From positions 1,015,039 to 1,079,038 of the forward strand of contig CP007051.1 of assembly GCA_000517565.1 (NCBI GenBank): 64,000 bases of DNA, given 5' to 3'. The translations under genes and the position numbers were made by a program. Below the pieces are notes generated by a model, which saw only the letters and a list, made by a program, of their open reading frames with translations, was not told the origin of the DNA and searched no databases. This document shows, piece by piece, positions 47,393-55,617 of the stretch. How positions within the stretch are numbered: position 1 is the first letter of the stretch; the number at the start of each line of letters is the position of its first letter. The DNA comes from Desulfurella acetivorans A63 (GTDB lineage Bacteria > Campylobacterota_A > Desulfurellia > Desulfurellales > Desulfurellaceae).

Positions 47393-47427
47393 TTGCACTT
47401 GACACAATTGAAATAGTATAATACAAT
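47393..47427 (+). promoter_or_regulatory. Strong promoter for the ferredoxin gene
   Basis: A perfect TTGACA (47399-47404) with TACAAT (47422-47427) at 17 bases. A second register, TTGCAC (47393-47398) with TATAAT (47417-47422) at 18 bases, overlaps it. A GGAGG site follows, so high expression is likely. Confidence 0.65.
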
Positions 47428-47450
47428 CTCAAAAAAAAGCGGAGGTTTGT

Positions 47451-47636
47451 ATGGCAAAAGTTACAGTAGATCAGTCAACATGCATTGGTTGCGAAGTATG
47501 TGTTGATACAGCACCTGATGTATTTGAAATGGTTGATGGAAAAGCTCAGGTAAAAAATCCTGATGGCGCTTCTATTGATGTTATCAAAGAAGCAGCTGAA
47601 GCATGTCCAACTGAATCTATCAAAGTAGAAGAGTAA
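47451..47636 (+). CDS. Monocluster [4Fe-4S] ferredoxin
   Basis: A 61-residue acidic ferredoxin. The first three cluster cysteines form CIGCEVC (residues 11-17), and the fourth lies in EACPTESIKVEE. The loop VDTAPDVFEMVDGKAQV is typical of small single-cluster ferredoxins that carry electrons for anaerobic oxidoreductases. A strong promoter and a bidirectional terminator make it a monocistronic unit. It stands between the polysaccharide cluster and a metallo-beta-lactamase hydrolase. Confidence 0.96.
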   Translation: MAKVTVDQSTCIGCEVCVDTAPDVFEMVDGKAQVKNPDGASIDVIKEAAEACPTESIKVEE

Positions 47637-47640
47637 ATAA

Positions 47641-47665
47641 AAAAGGGGAATTTTTCCCCTTTTTT
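47641..47665. terminator. Bidirectional rho-independent terminator
   Basis: AAAAGGGGAA and TTCCCCTTTT form a 10-base-pair stem with a short T loop, followed by T runs in both directions. It ends the ferredoxin transcript and, read on minus, the MBL hydrolase transcript. Confidence 0.9.
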
Positions 47666-47666
47666 A

Positions 47667-48281
47667 TTAAATAAACGGATTATTTGATAGTTCGTGTTTT
47701 ATGGTTGTCTTTGGACCGTGGCCTGGGTAGACAACACATTCATCGTCTAAAGTAAGTATTTTTTTAAGTGATTTCATTAGTTGGTTATAATTTCCAGTTG
47801 GTAGGTCGTATCTGCCTATCGATTCATAAAACAATGTATCGCCACTAAAGAGCACATGGTTATCTTTGTTAAACAAACAAATTGAGCCAATAGTATGTCC
47901 AGGTGTTTCAATTACAATAAATTTAATATTGTTAAGTTCAATTTCATCGTTTTCTTTAAGCAAAATATCGGCTTTTGGCGACTTTTTGGCATCGATCATA
48001 AATAAATGGGCATCAAGATAGGCATCTTCTAAATATTTTGCATCATTTATACCAATTGCAATGGGTATATTAAAAGCAATCTTTATATCCAGGTTAGCAC
48101 CTGTATGATCAAAATGGTAATGAGTATTAACTATTAATTTTGGCTGCAAATTTTTTTCTTCTATAATTTTTATTATTTTCTTTGCATCGCTAGCTGGATC
48201 AATTATTATGGCTTGCTTATTATCGTGCACTATATAACAGTTTGTTTCCAATACACCAACGACTAAAGTTTCGATTTCCAT
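47667..48281 (-). CDS. MBL-fold metallohydrolase, glyoxalase II-like
   Basis: A 204-residue metallo-beta-lactamase-fold protein. The metal motif NTHYHFDHTGAN (HxHxDH), the distal His in ETPGHTIGSICLF, SGDTLFYESIGRYDLPTGN with the bridging Asp, and VYPGHGPKTTI are all conserved. Members include hydroxyacylglutathione hydrolases and YcbL-type enzymes; the substrate is not evident. It converges with the ferredoxin gene at the shared terminator. Confidence 0.88.
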   Translation of the reverse strand: MEIETLVVGVLETNCYIVHDNKQAIIIDPASDAKKIIKIIEEKNLQPKLIVNTHYHFDHTGANLDIKIAFNIPIAIGINDAKYLEDAYLDAHLFMIDAKKSPKADILLKENDEIELNNIKFIVIETPGHTIGSICLFNKDNHVLFSGDTLFYESIGRYDLPTGNYNQLMKSLKKILTLDDECVVYPGHGPKTTIKHELSNNPFI

Positions 48282-48307
48282 ATTTTTAAATTATAACCAG
48301 CAAACAG

Positions 48308-48336
48308 TTGAAATTCAAATGTTAATTTTATATACT
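48308..48336 (+). promoter_or_regulatory. Sigma70-type promoter for bioB
   Basis: TTGAAA (48308-48313) and TATACT (48331-48336) with a 17-base spacer. GGAGG lies just before the ATG. Confidence 0.65.
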
Positions 48337-48350
48337 TTGCTTAATTAACA
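48320..48350. promoter_or_regulatory. Inverted repeat over the bioB promoter, candidate biotin operator
   Basis: TGTTAATT (48320-48327) and AATTAACA (48343-48350) form an 8-base inverted repeat spaced by 15 bases and bracketing the -10 box. The half-site and spacing resemble BirA operators (TGTWAAC-type arms). Whether this organism's BirA has a DNA-binding domain is not known from the window. Confidence 0.4.
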
Positions 48351-48363
48351 AGTTGGAGGCCTA

Positions 48364-49341
48364 ATGCATTTAGACAAGCTTTTTGATAAAGCTCTGGAAA
48401 AAAATATAGACTTTAACAATGCAATGGATATTTTAAAAACACCACAAAATGCTATGCTGGATCTGTTTAGCGTTTCAAACAAATTAAGACAATTTTTTAA
48501 AGGAAATACAATAAGTTTGTGTTCGATCGTAAATGCAAAAAGCGGTCGTTGCAGCGAAAATTGTGCTTTTTGTGCACAATCGGCTCACTTTAATACAAAT
48601 ATTGAATCTTACGATTTTCTACCACCAAGTACTATTGAACAAAAAGCAAAATACATTGCAAATTATCCAGTCGAGCGTTTTAGCATAGTAACAAGTGGAC
48701 TTAGCTTAAATAACAAACAGGATTTTGAAAACCTAAAAATTTCTATCAATAAGATTTCTAAATTAGCTTTGATACCTGGTGTATCTATAGGCTTGCAAAC
48801 AAAAAATCAGCTTCTTGAGTTAAAAAAAGCTGGACTTTTGGAGTTTCACCACAACTTAGAAACTTCAAGGGAATTTTTTCCAAAAATCTGCACAACGCAC
48901 AGCTACGATGATGATGTAAATACTGTAAAAGTTGCAAAACAGCTAGGTTTTTATGTTTGCAGCGGCGGTATATTTGGTATAGGCGAATCTTTAGAAGATA
49001 GAATTAGTCTTGCTTTTGAGCTTAAAAATTTAGATGTTGATTCTATACCCATAAATTTTTTGATTAGTATTAAAGGTACACCACTTGAAAACCAAAAACC
49101 TCTTGAACCATTTGAAGCGTTAAAAATTATATCCATGTTTAGATTTATAATGCCAGACAAAGACATAAGAGTATGTGGTGGTAGAGAACATGTTTTAAAA
49201 CAACTTCATGCGCTAGTTTTTTTTGCTGGAGCAAATGGAATAATGGTAAGTGATTATTTAACACAAAAAGGTCGCAGCATTCAAGATGATCTGGATATGA
49301 TTAAATATCTTGGCTTAAATGTAAATCCTCAACGCTTTTAA
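48364..49341 (+). CDS. bioB: Biotin synthase
   Basis: A 325-residue radical SAM enzyme that inserts sulfur into dethiobiotin. The SAM-cluster motif is SGRCSENCAFCAQSAHF (CxxxCxxC), and SGGIFGIGESLEDRISLAFEL, INFLISIKGTPLE and VCGGREHVL carry further conserved residues. No other bio genes are next to it. The final 41 bases overlap the convergent DinG-like helicase gene. Confidence 0.95.
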   Translation: MHLDKLFDKALEKNIDFNNAMDILKTPQNAMLDLFSVSNKLRQFFKGNTISLCSIVNAKSGRCSENCAFCAQSAHFNTNIESYDFLPPSTIEQKAKYIANYPVERFSIVTSGLSLNNKQDFENLKISINKISKLALIPGVSIGLQTKNQLLELKKAGLLEFHHNLETSREFFPKICTTHSYDDDVNTVKVAKQLGFYVCSGGIFGIGESLEDRISLAFELKNLDVDSIPINFLISIKGTPLENQKPLEPFEALKIISMFRFIMPDKDIRVCGGREHVLKQLHALVFFAGANGIMVSDYLTQKGRSIQDDLDMIKYLGLNVNPQRF

Positions 49342-51175
49342 TCTCAATATCAACTTCCGGGAGTGATTTCAAAAAAATTTTACCATAAGATTTTTTTAAC
49401 AACCTGTTATCTGCAATAATAATAAAGCCAGTATCTTTTTTTGTTCTAATCAATCTGCCAAACCCCTGTTTGAATTTTAAAATTGCTTTTTGAAGAGAAT
49501 AATCTATAAATGCATTTTTACCTTTTTGTGCAAAGTTAGCGTACTTTGCTTTTTCAATCGGGTGTGTGGGTACTTCGAAAGGTAGTTTTGTAATAATTAC
49601 GCAAGATAGGTTATCTCCTTTTATATCAATTCCTTCCCAGAAACTATTTACACCAAAAAGTATAGTTTTGCTTTTAAAAAATACTTTTTGCATATTGTAG
49701 TTATCCATAAAACCTTGTTTTAAAACATTATAACCAAAATCATTGAGTAAGGTATTTGTTTTATTGTAGACTTCATTTAAAGTTTTATATGATGTAAAAA
49801 GCACTAAAATTCCTTTATTAAAGTTTGATGCAACACTCAAAACCAACTTTGCAATATCTTCTTCATAATTGTTACTTTGTGGGTTATTTATATTGTTTAT
49901 TACAAAAAGTCTGGCTTGTTTTTTATAGTCAAACTCCGTTTTAAATGTTTTTTCAAATGCATCTTCTATACCCAGAATGTTTTTTATAAAACTAAAATCA
50001 CCATTAATAGAAAGTGTAGCAGAAGTAAAAATTATACTTTCAACTTTTGGATATAAATTTTTTCTTAGCAAATCAGCAAAATTTAAGTTTGTGATATTGA
50101 ATAACACTACGTCTTTAAATCTTTCAAGCCAGTAAACACATGATAGAGCATCTTGATTTGCAAAAGATTTAAGTATTTTGAGATTGAAATTTAATTTATC
50201 AATAATAGCTTTAAAATCAACACTAAGCTCAATGTCAATTTTGTCTTTAAAATTTACAAAATCAAATACAAGCTGTTCTTGTAATCTTAAGATATTTAAT
50301 AAATAAGTCTTTGCAAATTCTTCATCGTAGTTTACGCTAAAATCAATCAAATTAGAAAGCTTTAAGAGTTCTTCCTTGAGATCATCCATTGTCTTTGTAG
50401 CATTACTTATTAGTTCAAATAGTCTTAATTTACCCATAATATTAAAAAAATTTTTAATTGCATTTAGCTGATCATAAAAATTAAATGATAATGTCGCAAA
50501 GCTTGTTAGATTTTTTTCAATATTATGGGCTTCATCAAAAATAATCACATCAATTGTATCAAATACTTCTCCTATCTCAAACAAATCACTAAAAACAAGG
50601 TGATGATTTGTGATAACGATATCAGCATCTTTTAGTCTTGATCTTGCATTGAAGAAAAAACAATTCCGAAATTGCGGACAAAAACGTCCCATACAAGAAT
50701 CTTTTTCAGATTTTATTTGTTCAAATAAACCTTCTTCAAGCAAGTCGAATTCATCTTTTGTACCATTTTTTAAACCTGATAAAAACGATTTAGGGTCATC
50801 TATATTGCTAAATATACTCGCTGCATATGCATAAAATTTTCTCTTGCAAGCATAATTTTGTCTACCAAGAGCTATTTCAAATACAATATCGCCAAAAATC
50901 TCTCTAATTACAGGTATATCTTTCAGGATAAGCTGTTTTTGAAGGTTAATAGTACTCGTTGCAATAATTGTTTTTTTCCTATATTTTTTTGAAAATAAAC
51001 TTGCTGCAACAAGATAAGCAAAACTTTTGCCAGTACCTGTTGGTGCTTCAATTAAACCTATTTGTCCGTTTAACATCAAATTATATATATCTTTTGACAT
51101 TTCTATCTGAGATTGTCTTTTCTCGTAATTATCAACTTTCTGGCGTAGAATTTCAAAAATTTCGTCTATACACAT
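49301..51175 (-). CDS. DinG/XPD-like ATP-dependent DNA helicase
   Basis: A 624-residue superfamily 2 helicase. Walker A is IEAPTGTGKSFAYLVAAS, the DEAH box is VIIFDEAHNIEKNL, motif III-like FTSATLSINGD and motif VI QGFGRLIRTKKDTG are intact. Four cysteines (RKFYAYA region upstream, then DSCMGRFCPQFRNCFFF) suit the Fe-S cluster of DinG/XPD helicases. It unwinds DNA from 5' to 3' in repair or R-loop removal. No operon partner is visible. Confidence 0.9.
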   Translation of the reverse strand: MCIDEIFEILRQKVDNYEKRQSQIEMSKDIYNLMLNGQIGLIEAPTGTGKSFAYLVAASLFSKKYRKKTIIATSTINLQKQLILKDIPVIREIFGDIVFEIALGRQNYACKRKFYAYAASIFSNIDDPKSFLSGLKNGTKDEFDLLEEGLFEQIKSEKDSCMGRFCPQFRNCFFFNARSRLKDADIVITNHHLVFSDLFEIGEVFDTIDVIIFDEAHNIEKNLTSFATLSFNFYDQLNAIKNFFNIMGKLRLFELISNATKTMDDLKEELLKLSNLIDFSVNYDEEFAKTYLLNILRLQEQLVFDFVNFKDKIDIELSVDFKAIIDKLNFNLKILKSFANQDALSCVYWLERFKDVVLFNITNLNFADLLRKNLYPKVESIIFTSATLSINGDFSFIKNILGIEDAFEKTFKTEFDYKKQARLFVINNINNPQSNNYEEDIAKLVLSVASNFNKGILVLFTSYKTLNEVYNKTNTLLNDFGYNVLKQGFMDNYNMQKVFFKSKTILFGVNSFWEGIDIKGDNLSCVIITKLPFEVPTHPIEKAKYANFAQKGKNAFIDYSLQKAILKFKQGFGRLIRTKKDTGFIIIADNRLLKKSYGKIFLKSLPEVDIEIKSVEDLHLSQDI

Positions 51176-51219
51176 AAAGCTAATCTAAATTAAAATAATT
51201 CTTATGTCAATAGTTAAAC

Positions 51220-51247
51220 TTGAAAGTAGGCAAAAAAATGCTAATAT
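51220..51247 (+). promoter_or_regulatory. Sigma70-type promoter for the gpmA-rtcB operon
   Basis: TTGAAA (51220-51225) and TAATAT (51242-51247) with a 16-base spacer; AGGGGGTG serves the ATG downstream. Confidence 0.5.
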
Positions 51248-51263
51248 AACAAGGGGGTGAAAT

Positions 51264-51935
51264 ATGTCACATTTAATTTTAATAAGACACGGTCAATCAA
51301 TTTGGAATGATAAAAATTTATTTACCGGGTGGGTAGACATTCCTCTTAGCCAAAAGGGCATTTTTGAGGCATTAAATGCAGGTGAAAAGCTCTCAAAATT
51401 TAACATAGATATTGTGTATACTTCAAAATTAGCAAGGGCTATACAAACAGCACTAATTTTACTATCAAAACTTGACACGCAAAAAACACCCGTTATTATT
51501 CACACAAAAGGAAAGATGAAAAAATGGTCAAACTATGCAAGTAGTATCGAAATAATACCAATTATACAGAAAAAAGCACTAAATGAACGTTATTATGGTA
51601 CGCTTCAAGGCTTAAACAAAAAAGAAGTGGGCCTAAAATATGGCGAACAACAGTTAAAACTCTGGCGCAGGAGCTTTGATGTAGCACCACCTGGTGGAGA
51701 ATCTCTAAAAGACAATCTGAAACGCACACTACCCTTTTTCAAACAAAAAGTTGTCGAACAACTGGAAGATGGTAAGGATGTTTTAATTGTAGCTCATGGA
51801 AATAGCTTGAGAGCTATTACAAAATACATAGAAAATTTGGATGAAAACCAAATTATTAAAGTTGAAATACCAACGGGCACACCTATTGTTTATAATTACG
51901 AAAACAAAATATTTAAAAACAAGGTTATTTTATGA
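51264..51935 (+). CDS. gpmA: 2,3-bisphosphoglycerate-dependent phosphoglycerate mutase
   Basis: A 223-residue histidine-phosphatase-fold enzyme. LILIRHGQSIWNDKNLFTGWVD has the phosphorylated His, LNERYYGTLQGLNKKEVGLKYG supplies the substrate motif, and LIVAHGNSLRAI holds the second catalytic His. It interconverts 3- and 2-phosphoglycerate, one step before enolase. The stop overlaps the next ATG. Confidence 0.95.
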   Translation: MSHLILIRHGQSIWNDKNLFTGWVDIPLSQKGIFEALNAGEKLSKFNIDIVYTSKLARAIQTALILLSKLDTQKTPVIIHTKGKMKKWSNYASSIEIIPIIQKKALNERYYGTLQGLNKKEVGLKYGEQQLKLWRRSFDVAPPGGESLKDNLKRTLPFFKQKVVEQLEDGKDVLIVAHGNSLRAITKYIENLDENQIIKVEIPTGTPIVYNYENKIFKNKVIL

Positions 51936-52345
51936 TTAATAAACTAAAAGAATCCTTAAAAATCAACAAAATAGAGCTATTGGAAGCTCAAAGTTTTGGT
52001 TTTTTGGCTGAAATGGGACTTGATATTTCAAAAGATTACTACTGCTTAAGCGACACTGGCTTTGTGAAAGCTCTTAGTGTATCAGCAGAAAGTGCTCAAG
52101 CTATAATAGACATTGATAAAAAAGAAAAATTAGAAAAAATAATGACTGTTCAAACACTCTATATTCTATTTAGCTTTAACGATATAAAAGAAAACCTCAT
52201 CGAAGCCTATAATCTTGCAAAGCAAAAAAAGCCAAGTGCATATTTTATTTTTGTTTCACAGGAAAGCAAAACAGCCGATATAGAAAAAACACTTGTAAGT
52301 GGTGTACAAGGACCCAAAAAAGTAATTTTTGTATGCGAAAAATAG
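51932..52345 (+). CDS. Short LUD-domain-like protein (LutC/YkgG type)
   Basis: A 137-residue protein. The C-terminal SKTADIEKTLVSGVQGPKKV closely follows the LUD/LutC ending (SxTADIE...LVxGxHGPxxL), and the middle CLSDTGFVKALS resembles the ADTGT region of that family. The N-terminal half of a full LUD domain (about 200 residues) is largely missing, so this may be a compact version. LUD proteins are linked to lactate utilisation, but this context (gpmA, archease, rtcB) is different. It overlaps gpmA as ATGA and archease by 13 bases. Confidence 0.55.
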   Translation: MINKLKESLKINKIELLEAQSFGFLAEMGLDISKDYYCLSDTGFVKALSVSAESAQAIIDIDKKEKLEKIMTVQTLYILFSFNDIKENLIEAYNLAKQKKPSAYFIFVSQESKTADIEKTLVSGVQGPKKVIFVCEK

Positions 52346-52737
52346 AAGATTATTCAAGCGATATTGCAATAATTATAAAGTCTAAAACCAAAGAAGGATT
52401 AATAAAAGAAGCAATATATGGATGTTTTGAATACCTATTGGGCAAAAAACCTATGTTAGGTAAAGAAAAAAAAGTTATCTTTTTTGAAATAAAAGGCAAC
52501 TTAGAAGACGGTATAGTTGATGCATTGAATTTTTTTCTAAAGACATTTTATATTGAAAAATATGTCCCATATAGAATTTATGTAAAAGAAACAAAAGAAA
52601 AAAATTTTGAAATTAAAGCTTTTGCACGTTTGTTTAATGGTAATTTAATCCATTACATAAAAGCTGCAACATACCAGGACAATAAAATAGTCCAAAAAGG
52701 CGATATGTTTACTTTAAAGGTAGTTTTTGATGTTTAA
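52333..52737 (+). CDS. Archease, RtcB activator
   Basis: A 134-residue protein. The opening DYSSDIAIIIKSKTKEGLIKEA matches the archease DHTADIxI start, with EDGIVDALNFFLK as the central motif and HYIKAATYQDNKI and FTLKVVFDV as the C-terminal motifs. Archease helps RtcB reach turnover and broadens its nucleotide use. It overlaps rtcB by 8 bases, the usual archease-rtcB pairing, which confirms the call. Confidence 0.87.
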   Translation: MRKIEDYSSDIAIIIKSKTKEGLIKEAIYGCFEYLLGKKPMLGKEKKVIFFEIKGNLEDGIVDALNFFLKTFYIEKYVPYRIYVKETKEKNFEIKAFARLFNGNLIHYIKAATYQDNKIVQKGDMFTLKVVFDV

Positions 52738-54142
52738 TATTGAAAAAGTTACAGATTACTTCTATAAAATCAAAACAAATACGGTTGATATAGAAATTTA
52801 CGCAAATAAAACAATTCTAAAAAAAATAGAAGAAGATGATACTTTAAAACAGGCTTTAGATATAACAAAACTACCTGGCATAAAAAAAGTTTTGCTAATG
52901 AGCGATGCACATCAAGGCTATGGATTTCCCATAGGAAGTGTTGCTGCTTTTGATTATGAAGAAGGCATCATATCACCTGGCGGTGTTGGATATGATATAA
53001 ATTGCGGTGTTAGAGCTATTAGCTTAAATGTTGATGTTGAAGAAGTGCAAAAAAACGCGGAAAGGATTCTATATGGACTATATGCACAAATTCCAAAAGG
53101 CGCTGTAAGTGATAAGGCAATCTACTATTTAAACGAAAAAAAACTCAGACAGGTAACATTTGAAGGTGCTGAATTTGCAATAAAAAATGGTTTTGGAGAA
53201 AAACTGGACCTTCAGGCAATAGAAGATAATGGTCGTATAGAAATTAACAATGATTGTCTGACAAATGATGCTATAGAAAGAGGAAAAACAGAGCTTGGAT
53301 CGCTTGGTAGTGGTAATCATTTTTTAGAAATCGATAAAGTTGAAGAGATATTCGATAAAAAAATAGCCAGTGCTTTTGGTATTTATCAGAACTACCCTAT
53401 TTTACTCTTACATACAGGCTCAAGGGGTCTTGGTCACCAAATTGCAATTGACTATTTAAGATTATTTAAAGAAAACGCTAACCAAAAAAAATTATCGTTT
53501 CCAAATAAAGAACTTACCAGCTTACCATTTTCTGACAAATTAGCTAAAGATTACTTTGAAGCAGCAAATCAAGCTGCAAATTATGCTTTTGCAAACAGGC
53601 AAATTTTAGGTTTTAAAGCTTTACAGATAATTTTTGAGATTTTAAAAAAGCCCATTAACTACACATTAATTTACGATATTGTTCATAATATCGCAAAAAT
53701 AGAGCAACATAACATAAATGGCAAAAACCAAAAATTAATAATCCACAGAAAAGGTGCAACACGGGCATTTTATGCAAAACACTCAGCTTTGAAAAATTCA
53801 CGTTATTTTGAGATAGGTCATCCTATCCTTATACCAGGTACAATGGGAAGCAACTCTTATATTTTAGTTGCCAATGAGTCAGACCAAACTCTAAATAGTA
53901 TATGTCATGGTGCAGGTAGAATCCTGGGCAGAAGGCAAGCCATAAAAACACTAAAAAATCAAGACTTAATAACTCAATTAAAACAAAAAGGTATACTGCT
54001 TCTTGGAGATTCAAAAAAAGGCTTGCTTGAAGAAGCACCGCTAGCCTATAAAGACATAGACGAAGTTATTGATATAACGATAAAAGCTAATATTGCAAAA
54101 AAGATTGCAAAACTTAAACCCCTACTTGTTATTAAAGGTTAA
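52730..54142 (+). CDS. rtcB: RNA-splicing ligase RtcB
   Basis: A 470-residue GTP- and Mn-dependent RNA ligase that joins 2',3'-cyclic phosphate or 3'-phosphate ends to 5'-OH ends. The metal Cys is in GVGYDINCGVRAI; LGSLGSGNHFLEI, LLHTGSRGLGHQIA and IIHRKGATRAFYAKH carry further metal and GTP residues; and CHGAGRILGRRQA contains the guanylylated His region. The ATG at 52730 is used, although TTG at 52727 is also in frame. It is the last gene of the operon. Confidence 0.96.
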   Translation: MFNIEKVTDYFYKIKTNTVDIEIYANKTILKKIEEDDTLKQALDITKLPGIKKVLLMSDAHQGYGFPIGSVAAFDYEEGIISPGGVGYDINCGVRAISLNVDVEEVQKNAERILYGLYAQIPKGAVSDKAIYYLNEKKLRQVTFEGAEFAIKNGFGEKLDLQAIEDNGRIEINNDCLTNDAIERGKTELGSLGSGNHFLEIDKVEEIFDKKIASAFGIYQNYPILLLHTGSRGLGHQIAIDYLRLFKENANQKKLSFPNKELTSLPFSDKLAKDYFEAANQAANYAFANRQILGFKALQIIFEILKKPINYTLIYDIVHNIAKIEQHNINGKNQKLIIHRKGATRAFYAKHSALKNSRYFEIGHPILIPGTMGSNSYILVANESDQTLNSICHGAGRILGRRQAIKTLKNQDLITQLKQKGILLLGDSKKGLLEEAPLAYKDIDEVIDITIKANIAKKIAKLKPLLVIKG

Positions 54143-54227
54143 CAATAAAGAGGCCATTCATTATTCTGTGTCAAACCAGAATGAAAATGTGTAAAATATT
54201 TTAACTTTTTAGGAGGTTTGACCAGTT

Positions 54228-54311
54228 ATGAATTTTAGTGAACAGGAAACTCAAAAGCTACTAAAAGGTATTGATGTTAACCCATCTTCGTCAAAAACCT
54301 CCCAAGTTTAG
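54228..54311 (+). CDS. 27-codon open frame after a strong Shine-Dalgarno, uncertain
   Basis: An ATG at 54228 sits 11 bases after AGGAGG and reads MNFSEQETQKLLKGIDVNPS plus seven residues before TAG. The rest of the sequence up to the transposase remnant has no frame. It may be the truncated 5' end of a lost gene or element; no family was recognised. Low confidence that it makes a functional peptide. Confidence 0.25.
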   Translation: MNFSEQETQKLLKGIDVNPSSSKTSQV

Positions 54312-54460
54312 CTAAAATGCTTTACCTATAAAAGCATAAACATTATCCAGAAGGCATCTTTTGTAATTATCTTTATCATTTTGCCCAAAAAGCTTAATTG
54401 AGTGACTGAATATTAATATAACACTTAACAAATGAAATTTGATAGTGTATATTGCCTTTT

Positions 54461-55349
54461 ATGTATATTCGTCCTGTCGCAAAATTAGACAAAAAGAACA
54501 ATAAGAAATACACAGCATATGAGCTTGTCCAATCTTACAACACTCCAAAAGGACCAAGGCAGGAAGTTACCTTGTATCTGGGAAGTTCAAACAAGTTAAG
54601 CGATCTTACCAAAGAGGAGTTCAAGCTTCTTGCCAAAAGAATACGTGATATACTATACAATCGCCCCTAACCTCTTTTTGGGTTTTCTCCCAAAATAGAA
54701 GAGTTAGCCGAATTTTACGCAGACACAATAATAAAGAAAAATAGAAACAGCAATACAGTTGGTAATCATACTCCAGCGCAATTTACATCCGTTGATATTG
54801 ACAGCATAGAGCATTCAAAGGTAAGGACAATAGGAGCAGAATATATTATTTTAGAGGCTCTAAAATCTCTCAGTATAGATAGAATCCTAAAAGGGCTCGG
54901 GTTTTCAAAAAAAGAAATAAATACAACAATAGCTCTTATAACGGGCAAGCTATTTGGAAACACACAAGAATGCTCCATCCATTCTTTCCTTCAAAATCAA
55001 AGCGCAATAGATGAACTTTTAGACACAAACTTCAATAAACTTTCTTTGTTTAGTCTGTATAGAGTTCAAGACAAACTCTTCAATCAAAAAGAACAAATAG
55101 AATCTAAGCTCTATGAAAAACAAAGCCTATACTGATTTAGTCCAATATGGCCACTCCAAAGAAAAAAGAACAGATTGTCCTTTGGTAAGTCTAGCCCTTG
55201 CTTTAAACCAATACGGCTTTCCTGTAAAAAGCTTTATATTCAAAGGCAATGTATCTGAACCCAAAACACTTTCTTCTATGATAGAAAGCATTACTATGGA
55301 TGCTTCTATACAAAAGTGCATTGTGTTTGATGCTGGCTTTGCTAATAAC
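54461..55349 (+). pseudogene. IS1634-type transposase remnant
   Basis: Fragments of one transposase are read in two frames. The first part starts MYIRPVAKLDKKNNKKY and LVQSYNTPKGPRQEVTLYLG, then meets an in-frame TAA (54668-54670) and continues with PKIEELAEFYADTIIKK and a helical middle until TGA at 55133-55135. The second part, in another frame from 55113, gives QYGHSKEKRTDCPLVSLALA and FIFKGNVSEPKTLSSMIESI and ends at IVFDAGFANN. The DDE region before QYGHSKEKR is deleted, and the 3' end is missing. The family is inferred from these patterns. No terminal repeats could be recognised. Confidence 0.75.
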
Positions 55350-55617
55350 ATGCATTTTCCTTTGATTGTTGCTTTTCTTGTAGGTTTAGCTGAGTTTTGT
55401 GGTGGAATTTCTATGCTGACTGGTATATTTGTACGCCTTGGAGCGCTTGGTATTATGATTGTAATGTTTGGCGCTATAATAATTGTTCATCTGCCGCATG
55501 GATTTGACTTGCAAAAAGGCGGTATGTGCACTAACAGAATTTTTACTGGCTCTAAGCGTTTTTGTATATAAAGCTGGCAATATAACGTTAAAGTTTAAAA
55601 AAGGAGGAAAGTTATAA
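55350..55617 (+). pseudogene. doxX-family gene remnant fused in frame to the transposase fragment
   Basis: From the Met at 55350 the frame reads MHFPLIVAFLVGLAEFCGGI, then GIFVRLGALGIMIVMFGAII and VHLPHGFD, the core of DoxX membrane proteins. The N-terminal helix is missing. The C-terminal part (ALTEFLLALSVFVYKAGNIT) is only found in another frame, so there is a frameshift near 55527. The open frame 55113-55571 is therefore a chimera of transposase and doxX debris, not a real gene. The doxX frame would end at TAA 55615-55617. Confidence 0.75.

Noticed and set aside
55113-55571. A 152-codon open frame that looks like a real gene with membrane helices
   Set aside because: Its first half is transposase sequence and its second half is a frameshifted DoxX core, so it was listed as two remnants.
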